Below are positions 1 to 8,876 of a stretch of 57,710 nt of DNA, piece by piece. The notes beneath the pieces are model-generated. The model was given only the letters and a program-made list of their open reading frames with translations, did no database searches and was not told the DNA's origin. The DNA comes from Bacteroidales bacterium (GTDB lineage Bacteria; Bacteroidota; Bacteroidia; Bacteroidales; UBA1715), in assembly GCA_017516865.1 (NCBI GenBank), contig JAFXAU010000020.1:1-57710 (forward strand), written 5' to 3'. Numbering within the stretch: the stretch's first letter is position 1; every line of letters starts with the position of its first letter. Both the position numbers and the translations under genes were made by a program.

Positions 1-126
1 CCACATAATGCTACAAATTACATTCCCCAAAAGGAAAATTCTCACGAGAAAAAAAATTATGTTGGTTTTTAGATTTTTTGAAAAAAGTATCGATAGAAAT
101 AAATTGAGAGGTGAAGAATAGCTTAG

Positions 127-367
127 AAAAATTGGAATGATTTCTTCACGAAAAGACTAATTTTAGAAAGTATATTTCTCAAATCATGCTCAGCGGTTAC
201 AATCGTAAACGGTCAAATCCTTGTAAACGGCGAAGCTCCGGCATTCGTGGTAACTGTTTCTGATCAGAGAATCTCTATTTGCAAACGCATTCGGTATAGG
301 AGAATTTGTATTTTATTCGACCAAGTATGGTGAATCCGAAAAAAAATTTCTATATTCGCATAGATAA
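127..367 (+). pseudogene. Frameshifted remnant of a type IX secretion C-terminal sorting domain
   Basis: No intact gene precedes fabG here, but two adjacent frames read like one broken protein tail. From about 193 the frame gives VTIVNGQILVNGEAPAFVV, which resembles the start of a Bacteroidetes T9SS sorting domain. After about 275 that frame stops looking like protein, and the +1 frame gives ANAFGIGEFVFYSTKYGES followed by a stop at 365-367, resembling the Gly-x-Phe/Tyr-x-Phe strand that ends such domains. I infer a single indel near 270-280 in a decayed or truncated gene. There is no start codon, and a stop at 124-126 closes the frame upstream. Confidence 0.45.
351..358 (+). promoter_or_regulatory. 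Possible -7 element for fabG
   Basis: TATATTCG differs from the Bacteroidetes -7 consensus TAnnTTTG at one base and lies 22 bases before the fabG ATG at 380. It overlaps the sorting-domain remnant. Confidence 0.35.
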
Positions 368-379
368 AATGCAGAGACT

Positions 380-1126
380 ATGGGTTTATTGGAAAATAAA
401 GTCGCTCTTATTACGGGAGCAAATCGTGGAATTGGAAAGGCGATAGCAATGATGTTCGCTTCGGAAGGATGCGATGTAGCTTTTACCGATCTGGAGCGGA
501 ACGACGTAATGGAAGCGACAGAAAAAGAAATCTCACAATTCGGCAAAAAGGTTAAGGGCTACGCTTCGAATGCAGCCGATTTTGCTGATGCACAATCACT
601 TGTAAATCAAGTTGTAACTGATTTTGGTAAGATTGATATATTGGTCAATAATGCTGGAATTACTAAAGATTCGGCGTTGAAACGTATGACCGAAGAACAA
701 TGGGATGCCGTTATCAATGTCAATTTGAAGTCGGTGTTCAGCATGACGAAAGCTGTTCAGCCTATAATGTGGAAACAAGGCGAAGGAAGCATCATCAGTC
801 TCAGTTCGGTTGTGGGAATTGCCGGCAATGCAAATCAGGCAAACTATTCAGCATCGAAAGCGGGAATAATTGGTTTTACAAAGTCGATAGCAAAGGAACT
901 TGGCGTTCGCAACATTCGTTGTAATGCAGTCGCTCCTGGTTTTATCATGACGGATATGACGGCCCAGTTGCCAGACTATGTTTTGGAAGAATGGAAAAAA
1001 CGTATTCCTATGCGTAGGGCAGGTTCGGTAGACGAAGTTGCAAAGGTTTGTACGTTCCTGGCTTCCGATTTGGCAAGTTATGTGACAGGTCAGGTTATTC
1101 CTATTTGTGGTGGATTACAAATTTAA
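380..1126 (+). CDS. fabG: 3-oxoacyl-ACP reductase-like short-chain dehydrogenase
   Basis: A 248-residue classical short-chain dehydrogenase, the usual length for FabG, which reduces 3-oxoacyl-ACP with NADPH in fatty acid synthesis. Visible motifs are the TGANRGIG cofactor loop near residue 14, NNAG near 90, and the catalytic Ser with the YxxxK pair (YSASK) near 138-155. The ending GQVIPICGGLQI matches the family's C-terminal Gly-Gly pattern. It is followed after 11 bases by an XRE-cupin regulator, so the two are probably co-transcribed. FabG cannot be separated with certainty from other SDR oxidoreductases by sequence alone, and no other fatty acid gene is adjacent. Confidence 0.8.
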   Translation: MGLLENKVALITGANRGIGKAIAMMFASEGCDVAFTDLERNDVMEATEKEISQFGKKVKGYASNAADFADAQSLVNQVVTDFGKIDILVNNAGITKDSALKRMTEEQWDAVINVNLKSVFSMTKAVQPIMWKQGEGSIISLSSVVGIAGNANQANYSASKAGIIGFTKSIAKELGVRNIRCNAVAPGFIMTDMTAQLPDYVLEEWKKRIPMRRAGSVDEVAKVCTFLASDLASYVTGQVIPICGGLQI

Positions 1127-1137
1127 AAAGATACATT

Positions 1138-1686
1138 ATGAGAGAACAGACGGAAGAAATCGCAGAAAGAATTGTCGCAGCTCGCGAGGCTTGTGGCTAT
1201 TCTATGGAAGATGCTGCTAAAAAAATGGGCATCAATAAATATGAGTATCAGGATTATGAATCAGGACATATTGATATTCCTGTTAGTTCAATCTTGAAAA
1301 TTGCGTCATTATATAATGTAGACGTAAAAATGCTTCTTACTGGCGAAGACCCGACGGAACATAACTTCTCCGTTACGCGAAAAGGCGAGGGCGTAAGTGT
1401 TGAACGTCATAAACGTTACAAATATCAAGCATTGGCGTCGGATTTTGTCGGGAAAAAGGCTAACTTCTTTATTGTGACAGTTGATGCGAGCGACGAAAAT
1501 GTACAATTCAGTTCGCACGAAGGACAAGAATTCTTGTATGTTCTTGATGGCACGATGGAAGTTCATTTTAAAGATGAAAAAGTTGTGCTACGAGAAGGTG
1601 ATAGTGTTTTTTTCAATTCCTCGATTTCGCATGCGGTAAGAACCGTTGACGGCGCTCGTGCACGATTCCTTTCGGTTTTGGTATAA
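1138..1686 (+). CDS. XRE-family regulator with C-terminal cupin domain
   Basis: A 182-residue protein. Residues about 5-65 form a helix-turn-helix of the XRE/Cro type (REACGYSMEDAAKKMGINKYEY). Residues about 105-182 form a small cupin barrel (EGQEFLYVLDGTMEVHF, then a GDSVFFNSSISHAV segment with a conserved His). This arrangement is common in regulators that sense a small ligand in the cupin pocket, but the ligand cannot be read from sequence. The start at 1138 is chosen because the HTH begins right after it; longer upstream reading overlaps fabG. It lies 11 bases after fabG, which suggests an operon ended by the hairpin at 1713. Confidence 0.8.
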   Translation: MREQTEEIAERIVAAREACGYSMEDAAKKMGINKYEYQDYESGHIDIPVSSILKIASLYNVDVKMLLTGEDPTEHNFSVTRKGEGVSVERHKRYKYQALASDFVGKKANFFIVTVDASDENVQFSSHEGQEFLYVLDGTMEVHFKDEKVVLREGDSVFFNSSISHAVRTVDGARARFLSVLV

Positions 1687-1712
1687 CATTTATTTTCATG
1701 GTGTTTGTGGAA

Positions 1713-1747
1713 AGAGGATGCAAGAGGATTCTGCATCTTCTTTTTTT
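1713..1747 (+). terminator. Intrinsic terminator after the XRE-cupin gene
   Basis: Arms 1713-1722 and 1732-1741 pair over ten positions with one G-U, loop of nine bases, then a T run to 1747. Placed 27 bases after the stop codon. Confidence 0.75.
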
Positions 1748-1776
1748 ATTTCCTAAATATATCAATTGATTATTTT

Positions 1777-1804
1777 GTAGAGACGCGATTAATCGCGTCT
1801 CTAC
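1777..1804. repeat. Perfect 28-bp palindrome (REP-like)
   Basis: Arm GTAGAGACGCGATT (1777-1790) is followed directly by its exact reverse complement (1791-1804), with no loop. It lies between two convergent genes, 5 bases from the end of the GH9 gene. Palindromes beginning GTAGAGACG are, as I recall, widely dispersed in Bacteroidetes and cyanobacteria, so a REP-type element is likely; a bidirectional terminator role is also possible. Confidence 0.75.
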
Positions 1805-1808
1805 GTTA

Positions 1809-4800
1809 TTAATTTCCAATCGTTACCGATGCATCGGAATTCATTTTGATGTAATATCCCTTGCCTGGTTTCAATGTTGTTTGTGACGATGACAAATCCT
1901 TCAATTCGGTGTATTTACCGGCTATGCCCGACAAAACGTTCGAAGCGTTTGCTTCCGTTGTCTTTGGATAACCCAGCAAATTCCAGCCGGCTTTCAACGA
2001 AATTGTAGTCGATGTAGGAGCAACGCCTTCAACCGAGATTGAGAACGCTGAATTTGCCTTTACAAGGTATGCCTGACCATATTCAAATTCAGTTAAACTT
2101 TGCAATTTGTCGGCTTTGCTCGGTTTGTAAAACCCGTCGTTGTTCTTCACAATAGAAACCTTACTTATGTTGCTTCCGAATACATTAGTTATACTTGCAT
2201 CTTCAGGCAAAACGTAGAACGAAATCAAGTTCCAGCCTGCCGAAAGCGAAATGCTTTGCGTAACTGTAGATTTAAGTGTCGTAAATGATTTTTCGGTATT
2301 GAATTCCGACAGATTTCCTGCTTCGTCGTATGCACGAACTTTGATTGTGTATTCTGTATTGTCGCTCAAATCAGACAAATTGATAGAATTTGTCGTAACC
2401 GACTGCAATTTTGTTCCGTTTACGTACACGTCGTAGCCCGTAACCGCAGTATTGTCGGTTGAAGCGCCCCACGAAACAGAAGCCGAATTTGTAGTTATGT
2501 TGCTTACGGTGATTGTGCCAGGAACCGACGGTGCCTCGGTATCGCCCGCACAATTTGGATTGTCTGGGTCAAGTACAGCAAATACAGGAGTTCTTGCACA
2601 GGTTGAACCCGCTACGATTTTCCAATCGTATGTGCCAGGGAATCCATAATCATTATTATTATTGTTATTAAAAAGAATTATGTCAGAATGTTGAAATCCT
2701 GAATAATTAAGATTCGTATAATATGTGAAACCTGCATTGTCTGGCTTTAGTTCCATTGTATAAGAACCCGCAGAAAGAATGATAGGATTACTTTCAAATG
2801 AGAACGTATATTTTCCAGCATTTTGAACATTTTGTTTAGCTGAAGTGTATGTTTTTCCTCCTACGGTTACTGATAACGCTTGCTGACTTCCATAATAAAT
2901 AGACCCATACACTACTGACATTTGTGTTATCTGAACAGCACTTGAAAGTTTAAAATACACCGATGCGGTACCATACGTTCGACTATTGGTAAGATTTGAT
3001 TGAGAAGGTCCTGCTGTCGTGTTCAACGAACTAGCATCTTGTACATAATATGTAGTTGTTTTCGTAATATTCGGAGAATAGGTAGAGCCGGAAGCCAATG
3101 CATTGCCTTCCTCTGCAACTGAATACCATGAATATTCGCCAGACGTAGTCACAGAAAGAGTAGCCGTGCCTGCCGAACAAATCGTGTCGCCCACGACTAT
3201 AGGAAGTTGCGAAGTTACAACCGCTTCGTCAGATTTGCTTGCACAACCCGAAGCACTAATAGTAAGTTTATATGTTCCACCGGAATATGCAGTATAAGAA
3301 TTTGTGGTTGCACCTGAAATTACTTTATTATCTTTATACCAAGTATAGGTAATTCCATCGCCAGCAACATCGGTAGAGAATGTAGCCGAAGTAACCTTAC
3401 ACAATTCCGCATCGTCGCCAATGGCAACATCTGGCAATGTAGCCGAAACCACGACTTTGCCACTTGTTGTCCAGTCACTACCGGTCGTTTCAACCAATTC
3501 GCAAGTATATGTTCCTGCTTCGGTAACGGTAATGCTTGTCTTGCCGTTATGTTGAGAAAGCAGTGTGCTACCCTTATACCATTTATAGGTAACTTGCTCT
3601 CCTTGTTCAAGATTCGATAAATCAACCGTTGCCGTAATCGTAGCACTACCCGTACCGCACAATGTCAACTCTGGTCCAAGGTCTGGAGTCGGATGACCGA
3701 ATTTGTTTGGATCTATAGGACTTAAAAATGAATTTATATATCCAAACGCACCAACTAAAGCAGCTTGGTAGTCAACACCACCTTCGGTAATTGTATATTC
3801 ATCTGCTTTCGCATTTTTTAGTGTATTGACATTGTATCCCGAGCCTCCGCCCAAAAATCCGAATTGGGTATTTCTACTTGGAATAGATAAATTGCTATTG
3901 TTATTACCATCGCTTAGATACACATTTCTATGGTGAGGCTGACTAAAGTAGGTGTAAGAACCGCTACTTGGCTTGAACCCAACGATACAAGACATGTTGG
4001 CAGCATTTTTCCCCATGATAAAATCAACTTGGTCGGTAACAAAAGTGTCAATACTCGTATTTCCCTTATATTTGTTGTATAGTGCGACAACAAAAGCTGC
4101 ATTTCCAAGGTATCGGAATGTTCCCCAATTGTCGCTTATTTGAAAAATGCCATTAGATGTTTTCCCTTTGTAATAGTTTGTCACGTAGAATTCCAGCCAT
4201 TCAGCACCATTGCTGTCGCCAAGCATAGCAAGGTTGTATGCGGCAACATCATAGTTGTTGTTGTATCCAAATGCCCAGTTGTAGTCTTTTAATTGTCCGC
4301 TGTTTGATAGTGCGGTCTGTTTGTAGCTGTTGTCATTGGTCGCCCAATACAATTCAGCAGCGGCACAAATATATGCGGTGTACATATTAGTGTTTGCAGG
4401 ATAAAAGCTACCTGCATCCGCACATGCACCTTTTTTCCCGCTTGCATAAGAATAAGCATATTTAGCATGTTGTAAACAAGTTTCCGCAAAATCAGGATCG
4501 AATTGAGCATAAAGGCGGCTCATAAGAGCTAACGTTGCCGCACAGAAAGATGGCATTGAACCGTCGTTAGGATTTTTAACGACACTGCGAGGTCCGTCCG
4601 ATTGTCCGCCATCGTTTCGTGATAATGTAGCCATCTTTACTGACGTTACCCAGTTCTTATGGTCGGCATTACCGTCGCCTTTTTGGCTGTAGAACGTGTT
4701 TCCATTTGGTGTTGCTTTAATCATAAATTCGCAGGCCGCCTTAACCTCGTCAAGCACGTCTGGAATTCCGTTTGGCTGTCCTTTTTTCCCTTCCCAAGAA

Positions 4801-5177
4801 AAATCTCCCGCAGCCTGGTATCCGCTATAGTTGTATGAATAGTAGTCGTCATAACCTTCTGGAAAAGCATCATAACCCTTTAGTACAACGTATGCTGAAT
4901 AAAAAAAGGTTTGTCCAAACAATACGTGGTCACCACAGTCGAACCAGCCACCTGTTAAATCGGTATTGCCATCGGCATCTTTATCGAAGTCGTAGCCGGC
5001 GCCGTGGTCCATAATCAACCAGTTTGGAGCAGAGTGGTCTTTCAAGCTAATGCGCTGTCCTCCATAAAAACGAAGTGTCATCCATCCCGCTTTTTTATAA
5101 TCGTCACTGGTAAATGTCTGTGCAACAACTTCCAACGAAGCTGCAATAACAAGGAGTGAAATAATTATCTTTTTCAT
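1809..5177 (-). CDS. Secreted GH9 endoglucanase with Ig-like, FN3 and duplicated C-terminal modules
   Basis: A 1122-residue exported cellulase of glycoside hydrolase family 9, which hydrolyses beta-1,4-glucan by inversion. Residues 1-20 are a signal peptide ending VVAQ. The catalytic domain spans about 21-485: GGWFDCGDHV carries the two Asp (80, 83) of the family's DAGD motif, QPHHR (414-417) is the His signature, and Glu465 in TITEGGVDY fits the general acid. Then come two or three Ig-like domains (about 495-735), a beta-sandwich with a run of six Asn, a fibronectin III domain (about 890-975), and two copies of a module beginning AGWNLIS / AGWNLLG. It does not end in an obvious T9SS sorting domain, so the export route beyond the periplasm is unclear. 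Substrate is inferred from family. Confidence 0.9.
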   Translation of the reverse strand: MKKIIISLLVIAASLEVVAQTFTSDDYKKAGWMTLRFYGGQRISLKDHSAPNWLIMDHGAGYDFDKDADGNTDLTGGWFDCGDHVLFGQTFFYSAYVVLKGYDAFPEGYDDYYSYNYSGYQAAGDFSWEGKKGQPNGIPDVLDEVKAACEFMIKATPNGNTFYSQKGDGNADHKNWVTSVKMATLSRNDGGQSDGPRSVVKNPNDGSMPSFCAATLALMSRLYAQFDPDFAETCLQHAKYAYSYASGKKGACADAGSFYPANTNMYTAYICAAAELYWATNDNSYKQTALSNSGQLKDYNWAFGYNNNYDVAAYNLAMLGDSNGAEWLEFYVTNYYKGKTSNGIFQISDNWGTFRYLGNAAFVVALYNKYKGNTSIDTFVTDQVDFIMGKNAANMSCIVGFKPSSGSYTYFSQPHHRNVYLSDGNNNSNLSIPSRNTQFGFLGGGSGYNVNTLKNAKADEYTITEGGVDYQAALVGAFGYINSFLSPIDPNKFGHPTPDLGPELTLCGTGSATITATVDLSNLEQGEQVTYKWYKGSTLLSQHNGKTSITVTEAGTYTCELVETTGSDWTTSGKVVVSATLPDVAIGDDAELCKVTSATFSTDVAGDGITYTWYKDNKVISGATTNSYTAYSGGTYKLTISASGCASKSDEAVVTSQLPIVVGDTICSAGTATLSVTTSGEYSWYSVAEEGNALASGSTYSPNITKTTTYYVQDASSLNTTAGPSQSNLTNSRTYGTASVYFKLSSAVQITQMSVVYGSIYYGSQQALSVTVGGKTYTSAKQNVQNAGKYTFSFESNPIILSAGSYTMELKPDNAGFTYYTNLNYSGFQHSDIILFNNNNNNDYGFPGTYDWKIVAGSTCARTPVFAVLDPDNPNCAGDTEAPSVPGTITVSNITTNSASVSWGASTDNTAVTGYDVYVNGTKLQSVTTNSINLSDLSDNTEYTIKVRAYDEAGNLSEFNTEKSFTTLKSTVTQSISLSAGWNLISFYVLPEDASITNVFGSNISKVSIVKNNDGFYKPSKADKLQSLTEFEYGQAYLVKANSAFSISVEGVAPTSTTISLKAGWNLLGYPKTTEANASNVLSGIAGKYTELKDLSSSQTTLKPGKGYYIKMNSDASVTIGN

Positions 5178-5399
5178 ACAATTGTAGTTTCTTATTAGAC
5201 AATCGTTTTTGCAAAAACCCTATAATATGTAGACTGCAAAAAACGTCATAAAGTTACATGATTTTTCCAAAAATTCGAGAATTGTCTTTGTTTTTCTTTG
5301 AATATTTTCATCAAAATTTTCAATATCCTCGAAATGATGTGGAAATCAAGGTGTAAGAAACTTTTTACAAAATAATTCAATACAAAATTTCAATATGTG

Positions 5400-5408
5400 T
5401 ATTTTTGC
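5400..5408 (+). promoter_or_regulatory. -7 promoter element of the phosphotransferase gene
   Basis: TATTTTTGC matches TAnnTTTGC exactly and ends only 6 bases before the ATG at 5415. Transcription would therefore start at or within a few bases of the start codon, giving a nearly leaderless mRNA. This also argues against the GTG at 5397 as start. Confidence 0.6.
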
Positions 5409-5414
5409 AGCAGC

Positions 5415-7247
5415 ATGAAGAGACGATTGGCATATAGTTTGGCTTACGCAATATTCTGGTTGCTGTTTTTCGAGGCAAGCAGGGCTTTTTTCTTGATATA
5501 TAATTATGCCTTGACCACTACAGTATCTTTCCCAACTACACTGCACACGTTTGTTTCGGGATTCAGCCATGATGTTTCCATGCTTGGGTATCTTGTGGAA
5601 ATGAGTCTGTTGGTTATGTGTATTTCTGTATTCCCGCAAAACCCTGAAAATTTTGTAAAAAAAACCATGAAAACGGTCACTTTGATTGTGTTGATACCGT
5701 TTTCGTATTTAACCGTGGTTGATGCGGAATTGTATCGAAATTGGGGATATAGGACAGATTGTTCAGTTCTGCAATATCTATCAATGCCGAAAGAAGCTTT
5801 TTCTTCTATTCCTTTGTGGCACTCGGCGTTATTGTTGGTTTTGTTTGCCGTTTTGGCATATTTATTTTATCGTTTATACAAAAAATTGGTAGAACCAATT
5901 CTGACAGGAATCGATAAAATCTCTATTCCTAATAGTTTGATTTTTATCGTTTTAATGGGACTGACGGTGATTCCAATTCGCGGCGGTTTTGGCGTGGCTG
6001 CACTACGAACTGGTTCTGTCTATTTCAGCACGGTTCCGTTTGCCAATCATGCGGCAATAAACGACCATTGGCATTTTTTGTATTCGTTTGGATATAGTAG
6101 AAAAGAAAAGGCAGACATTTTTATGGAACAAAGTGAATGTGATTCAATTTGTTCGGACCTGTTGCATTCCGCTCATCGACAGCCTATTTCTTTGCTAAAT
6201 ACAAAGAGACCTAACGTGCTGCTATTTATTTTGGAAAGTTTTACTGCACCGGAATTGTCTGTCTTAGGAGGAGAAAGCGTTGCGACAAATTTGGATTCTA
6301 TCGCTCGTTCTGGTGTTTTATTCTCAAATTGTTACAGCAGTGGCACGAAGAGCGAAATGGGTATCGTGTCCATTCTGAGTGGATACCCGGCTCAACCGAC
6401 AACGGCAATTATAAAATATACCGAAAAGGCAGAAAAATTACCGTATCTGAGTAAGATTTTCGATTCGTTAGGATATAATCTTTCGTTGTATCATGGTGGA
6501 GATATTCGTTTTGGAAACATGAACTCGTATTTCCGAAACGGCGGATTTGAAAATTGTGTTACTCGATATGATTTTGACTCAAAAGAAGGTACGGCAAAAT
6601 GGGGCATTTACGACCATGTCGTATTTAATCGGATGTTCGAAGAAATGAAAGATGCTAAGGACCCCTTTTTTACGGTTTGCTACACTCTGAGCAGTCACGA
6701 GCCATACGATGTTCCGATGAAGAGTAAATTTTATGGCGTTGACGACTATTCAAAATTCCAAAATTCAGTACATTATACTGACAGCTGTATCGGCGATTTC
6801 ATGCGAAAGGCACGTAACGAAAAATGGTGGAATAATACGCTTGTGGTCTTTATTTCCGACCACGGTTCACGTATTTCTAAAGATCCAAAACCTGTATCCG
6901 CTCTTGAAAAATATCATATCCCAATGATTTGGACGGGCGGAGCCGTGACGCACGACACTATTGTGACAGAAATTCTTTCGCAATGTGATTTTCCTATGAT
7001 GTTGTGCAACCAACTTGAATTACCGTCTGAAGAATTTACTTTCAGTAAAGATATTTTGAGAGGCGACAAACCGTTTGTGTTTTATGCATTTAAAACAGGG
7101 TTTGGATATATGCGAAATGATCAGGCTATTTCGTGGGACAATACAAATTCACAAATTATTTCCGCGACAGATAATCTGCAAGACACAACCATAAGGCAAG
7201 GGAAGGCATTTCTGCAAAAAGTGACGACGGATTTTTGTGAGAAATAA
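5415..7247 (+). CDS. LTA-synthase-type membrane phosphotransferase (alkaline phosphatase/sulfatase fold)
   Basis: About 610 residues. The first 200 hold roughly five membrane helices; the rest is an extracytoplasmic sulfatase-fold domain like lipoteichoic acid synthase and MdoB. Motifs: ILESF metal-binding Glu near residue 225, GTKSEMG with the probable Thr nucleophile near 264, SSHEPYD near 380, and VFISDHGSR near 430. Family members transfer phosphoglycerol or phosphoethanolamine head groups to glycans or lipids; in a Bacteroidetes the acceptor is unknown, LPS or periplasmic glycan being the usual candidates. The ATG at 5415 is preferred to the GTG at 5397 because the promoter element lies between them. 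It stands alone between a divergent cellulase and guaB. Confidence 0.85.
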   Translation: MKRRLAYSLAYAIFWLLFFEASRAFFLIYNYALTTTVSFPTTLHTFVSGFSHDVSMLGYLVEMSLLVMCISVFPQNPENFVKKTMKTVTLIVLIPFSYLTVVDAELYRNWGYRTDCSVLQYLSMPKEAFSSIPLWHSALLLVLFAVLAYLFYRLYKKLVEPILTGIDKISIPNSLIFIVLMGLTVIPIRGGFGVAALRTGSVYFSTVPFANHAAINDHWHFLYSFGYSRKEKADIFMEQSECDSICSDLLHSAHRQPISLLNTKRPNVLLFILESFTAPELSVLGGESVATNLDSIARSGVLFSNCYSSGTKSEMGIVSILSGYPAQPTTAIIKYTEKAEKLPYLSKIFDSLGYNLSLYHGGDIRFGNMNSYFRNGGFENCVTRYDFDSKEGTAKWGIYDHVVFNRMFEEMKDAKDPFFTVCYTLSSHEPYDVPMKSKFYGVDDYSKFQNSVHYTDSCIGDFMRKARNEKWWNNTLVVFISDHGSRISKDPKPVSALEKYHIPMIWTGGAVTHDTIVTEILSQCDFPMMLCNQLELPSEEFTFSKDILRGDKPFVFYAFKTGFGYMRNDQAISWDNTNSQIISATDNLQDTTIRQGKAFLQKVTTDFCEK

Positions 7248-7303
7248 CGTCGTTGTCTTAAATAATGTTCATAAAATAGGCGGGTGCGAATGTCTAAAAG
7301 TTG

Positions 7304-7312
7304 TATATTTGC
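7304..7312 (+). promoter_or_regulatory. -7 promoter element of guaB
   Basis: TATATTTGC, exact match to TAnnTTTGC, 24 bases upstream of the guaB ATG. Confidence 0.65.
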
Positions 7313-7336
7313 CCTCAATAAAAAAAACAATTTGAT

Positions 7337-8803
7337 ATGTCATACAAAATGGATAGGATTATAGGAGAAGGACTTACCTTCGATGACGTGCTGATAGTTC
7401 CTCGTTATTCGGAAGTGTTGCCGTCGCAAGTGGACATTACAACTCGCTTGACTAGAAATATTACAATGAACTGCCCGATAGTTTCGGCTGCAATGGACAC
7501 GATTACAGATTCTCGTCTTGCTATCGCTCTTGCCCGTGAAGGTGGAATCGGCATTATCCATAAAAATATGACGATTGAGCAACAAGCATTGGAAGTAAAA
7601 CGTGTAAAACGTTGCGAGAATGGTATGATTTACGATCCTGTAACCATTACCCCCGAAGCAAAAGTTGCCGATGCTCTCGATTTGATGCAGGAATTCAAAA
7701 TTGGCGGTATTCCAGTTGTTGACAATGCACGCAAATTGGTCGGAATTGTGACAAACCGCGATTTACGCTTCGTTTCGGATAGATCGAAAAATATTTCCGA
7801 AGTGATGACAAAGGATAATTTGGTGACCATAACTCAAAACGAAGTTTCGAAAGCTGCTGAAATTTTACAACAATATAGAATAGAAAAACTTCCTGTTGTC
7901 GATGAAAAAGGTACTTTGGTGGGGTTGTTGACATACAAAGATATTTTTAAGGCAATTGATAATCCTCATGCTTGTAAAGATGAAAAAGGTCGTTTGCGCG
8001 TCGGCGCATCAATTGGTACGGCTGCAAACACTTTCGATCGTCTTGACGCGTTGGTACAGGCTGGCGTTGATGTTGTTGTCGTTGATACTGCACACGGACA
8101 TTCAAAAGGCGTTATAGACACTGTTCGTAAGGCAAAACAGATGTATCCACAGATCGATTTTATTGCAGGAAATATTGCAACTGGCGAAGCAGCAAAGGCT
8201 TTAGTTGAAGCAGGAGCCGATGCGGTAAAAGTGGGAATCGGTCCAGGTTCTATCTGTACAACTCGTATCATTGCCGGTATCGGTGTTCCTCAACTTTCTG
8301 CCGTATTCGATGTGGCGGAAGCGTTGAAAGGTACTAACGTTCCTCTTATTGCCGACGGTGGTATTCGTTATTCTGGTGATATTGTCAAAGCTTTGGCGGC
8401 AGGTGCAAGTTGCGTAATGCTTGGTTCGTTGCTGGCAGGTTTGGAAGAATCTCCGGGTGACACTATCATTTACGAAGGACGTAAATTCAAATCATACCGT
8501 GGAATGGGTTCTTTGGAAGCAATGCAGCAAGGCTCAAAAGACAGATATTTTCAATCAAACGTTGCCGATGCCAAGAAATTGGTTCCCGAAGGTATTGTAG
8601 CCCGTGTTCCGTATAGAGGTACATTGGCAGAAGAAATATATCAATTACTTGGTGGTCTTCGTTCTGGTATGGGATATTGCGGTGCACCGTCAATTGCAGA
8701 TTTGCGCGATGTGAAATTCGTTAAAATCACAAGTGCCGGATATGCAGAAAGTCATCCACACGATGTGACAATAACGCGCGAAGCTCCTAACTATAGCAGA
8801 TAG
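7337..8803 (+). CDS. guaB: IMP dehydrogenase
   Basis: A 488-residue cytosolic enzyme oxidising IMP to XMP with NAD+, the committed step of GMP synthesis. The length is standard. The barrel starts with [15 protein letters not shown]; two CBS domains are inserted at about 90-205 ([31 protein letters not shown]); the catalytic loop [10 protein letters not shown] with the active-site Cys lies near 300; the mobile-flap region [10 protein letters not shown] near 385 is followed by [26 protein letters not shown]. It is a single-gene unit with its own promoter and a strong terminator. Confidence 0.97.
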   Translation: MSYKMDRIIGEGLTFDDVLIVPRYSEVLPSQVDITTRLTRNITMNCPIVSAAMDTITDSRLAIALAREGGIGIIHKNMTIEQQALEVKRVKRCENGMIYDPVTITPEAKVADALDLMQEFKIGGIPVVDNARKLVGIVTNRDLRFVSDRSKNISEVMTKDNLVTITQNEVSKAAEILQQYRIEKLPVVDEKGTLVGLLTYKDIFKAIDNPHACKDEKGRLRVGASIGTAANTFDRLDALVQAGVDVVVVDTAHGHSKGVIDTVRKAKQMYPQIDFIAGNIATGEAAKALVEAGADAVKVGIGPGSICTTRIIAGIGVPQLSAVFDVAEALKGTNVPLIADGGIRYSGDIVKALAAGASCVMLGSLLAGLEESPGDTIIYEGRKFKSYRGMGSLEAMQQGSKDRYFQSNVADAKKLVPEGIVARVPYRGTLAEEIYQLLGGLRSGMGYCGAPSIADLRDVKFVKITSAGYAESHPHDVTITREAPNYSR

Positions 8804-8836
8804 AGTTTTTCATAGATAGTGTGTTTTTAAGGGGGA

Positions 8837-8869
8837 GGGACAACGATGTTAATCGTTGTCCCTTTTTTT
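8837..8869 (+). terminator. Intrinsic terminator of guaB
   Basis: Perfect 11-bp stem (8837-8847 with 8852-8862), GTTA loop, then seven T. Confidence 0.9.
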
Positions 8870-8876
8870 GAAAGGA

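Noticed and set aside
58..120. 20-codon ATG frame near the left edge
   Set aside because: Too short, low complexity, no supporting signal.
5397..5414. GTG start extending the phosphotransferase gene by six codons
   Set aside because: It lies upstream of, or inside, the -7 promoter element; the ATG at 5415 begins a normal membrane-helix N-terminus.
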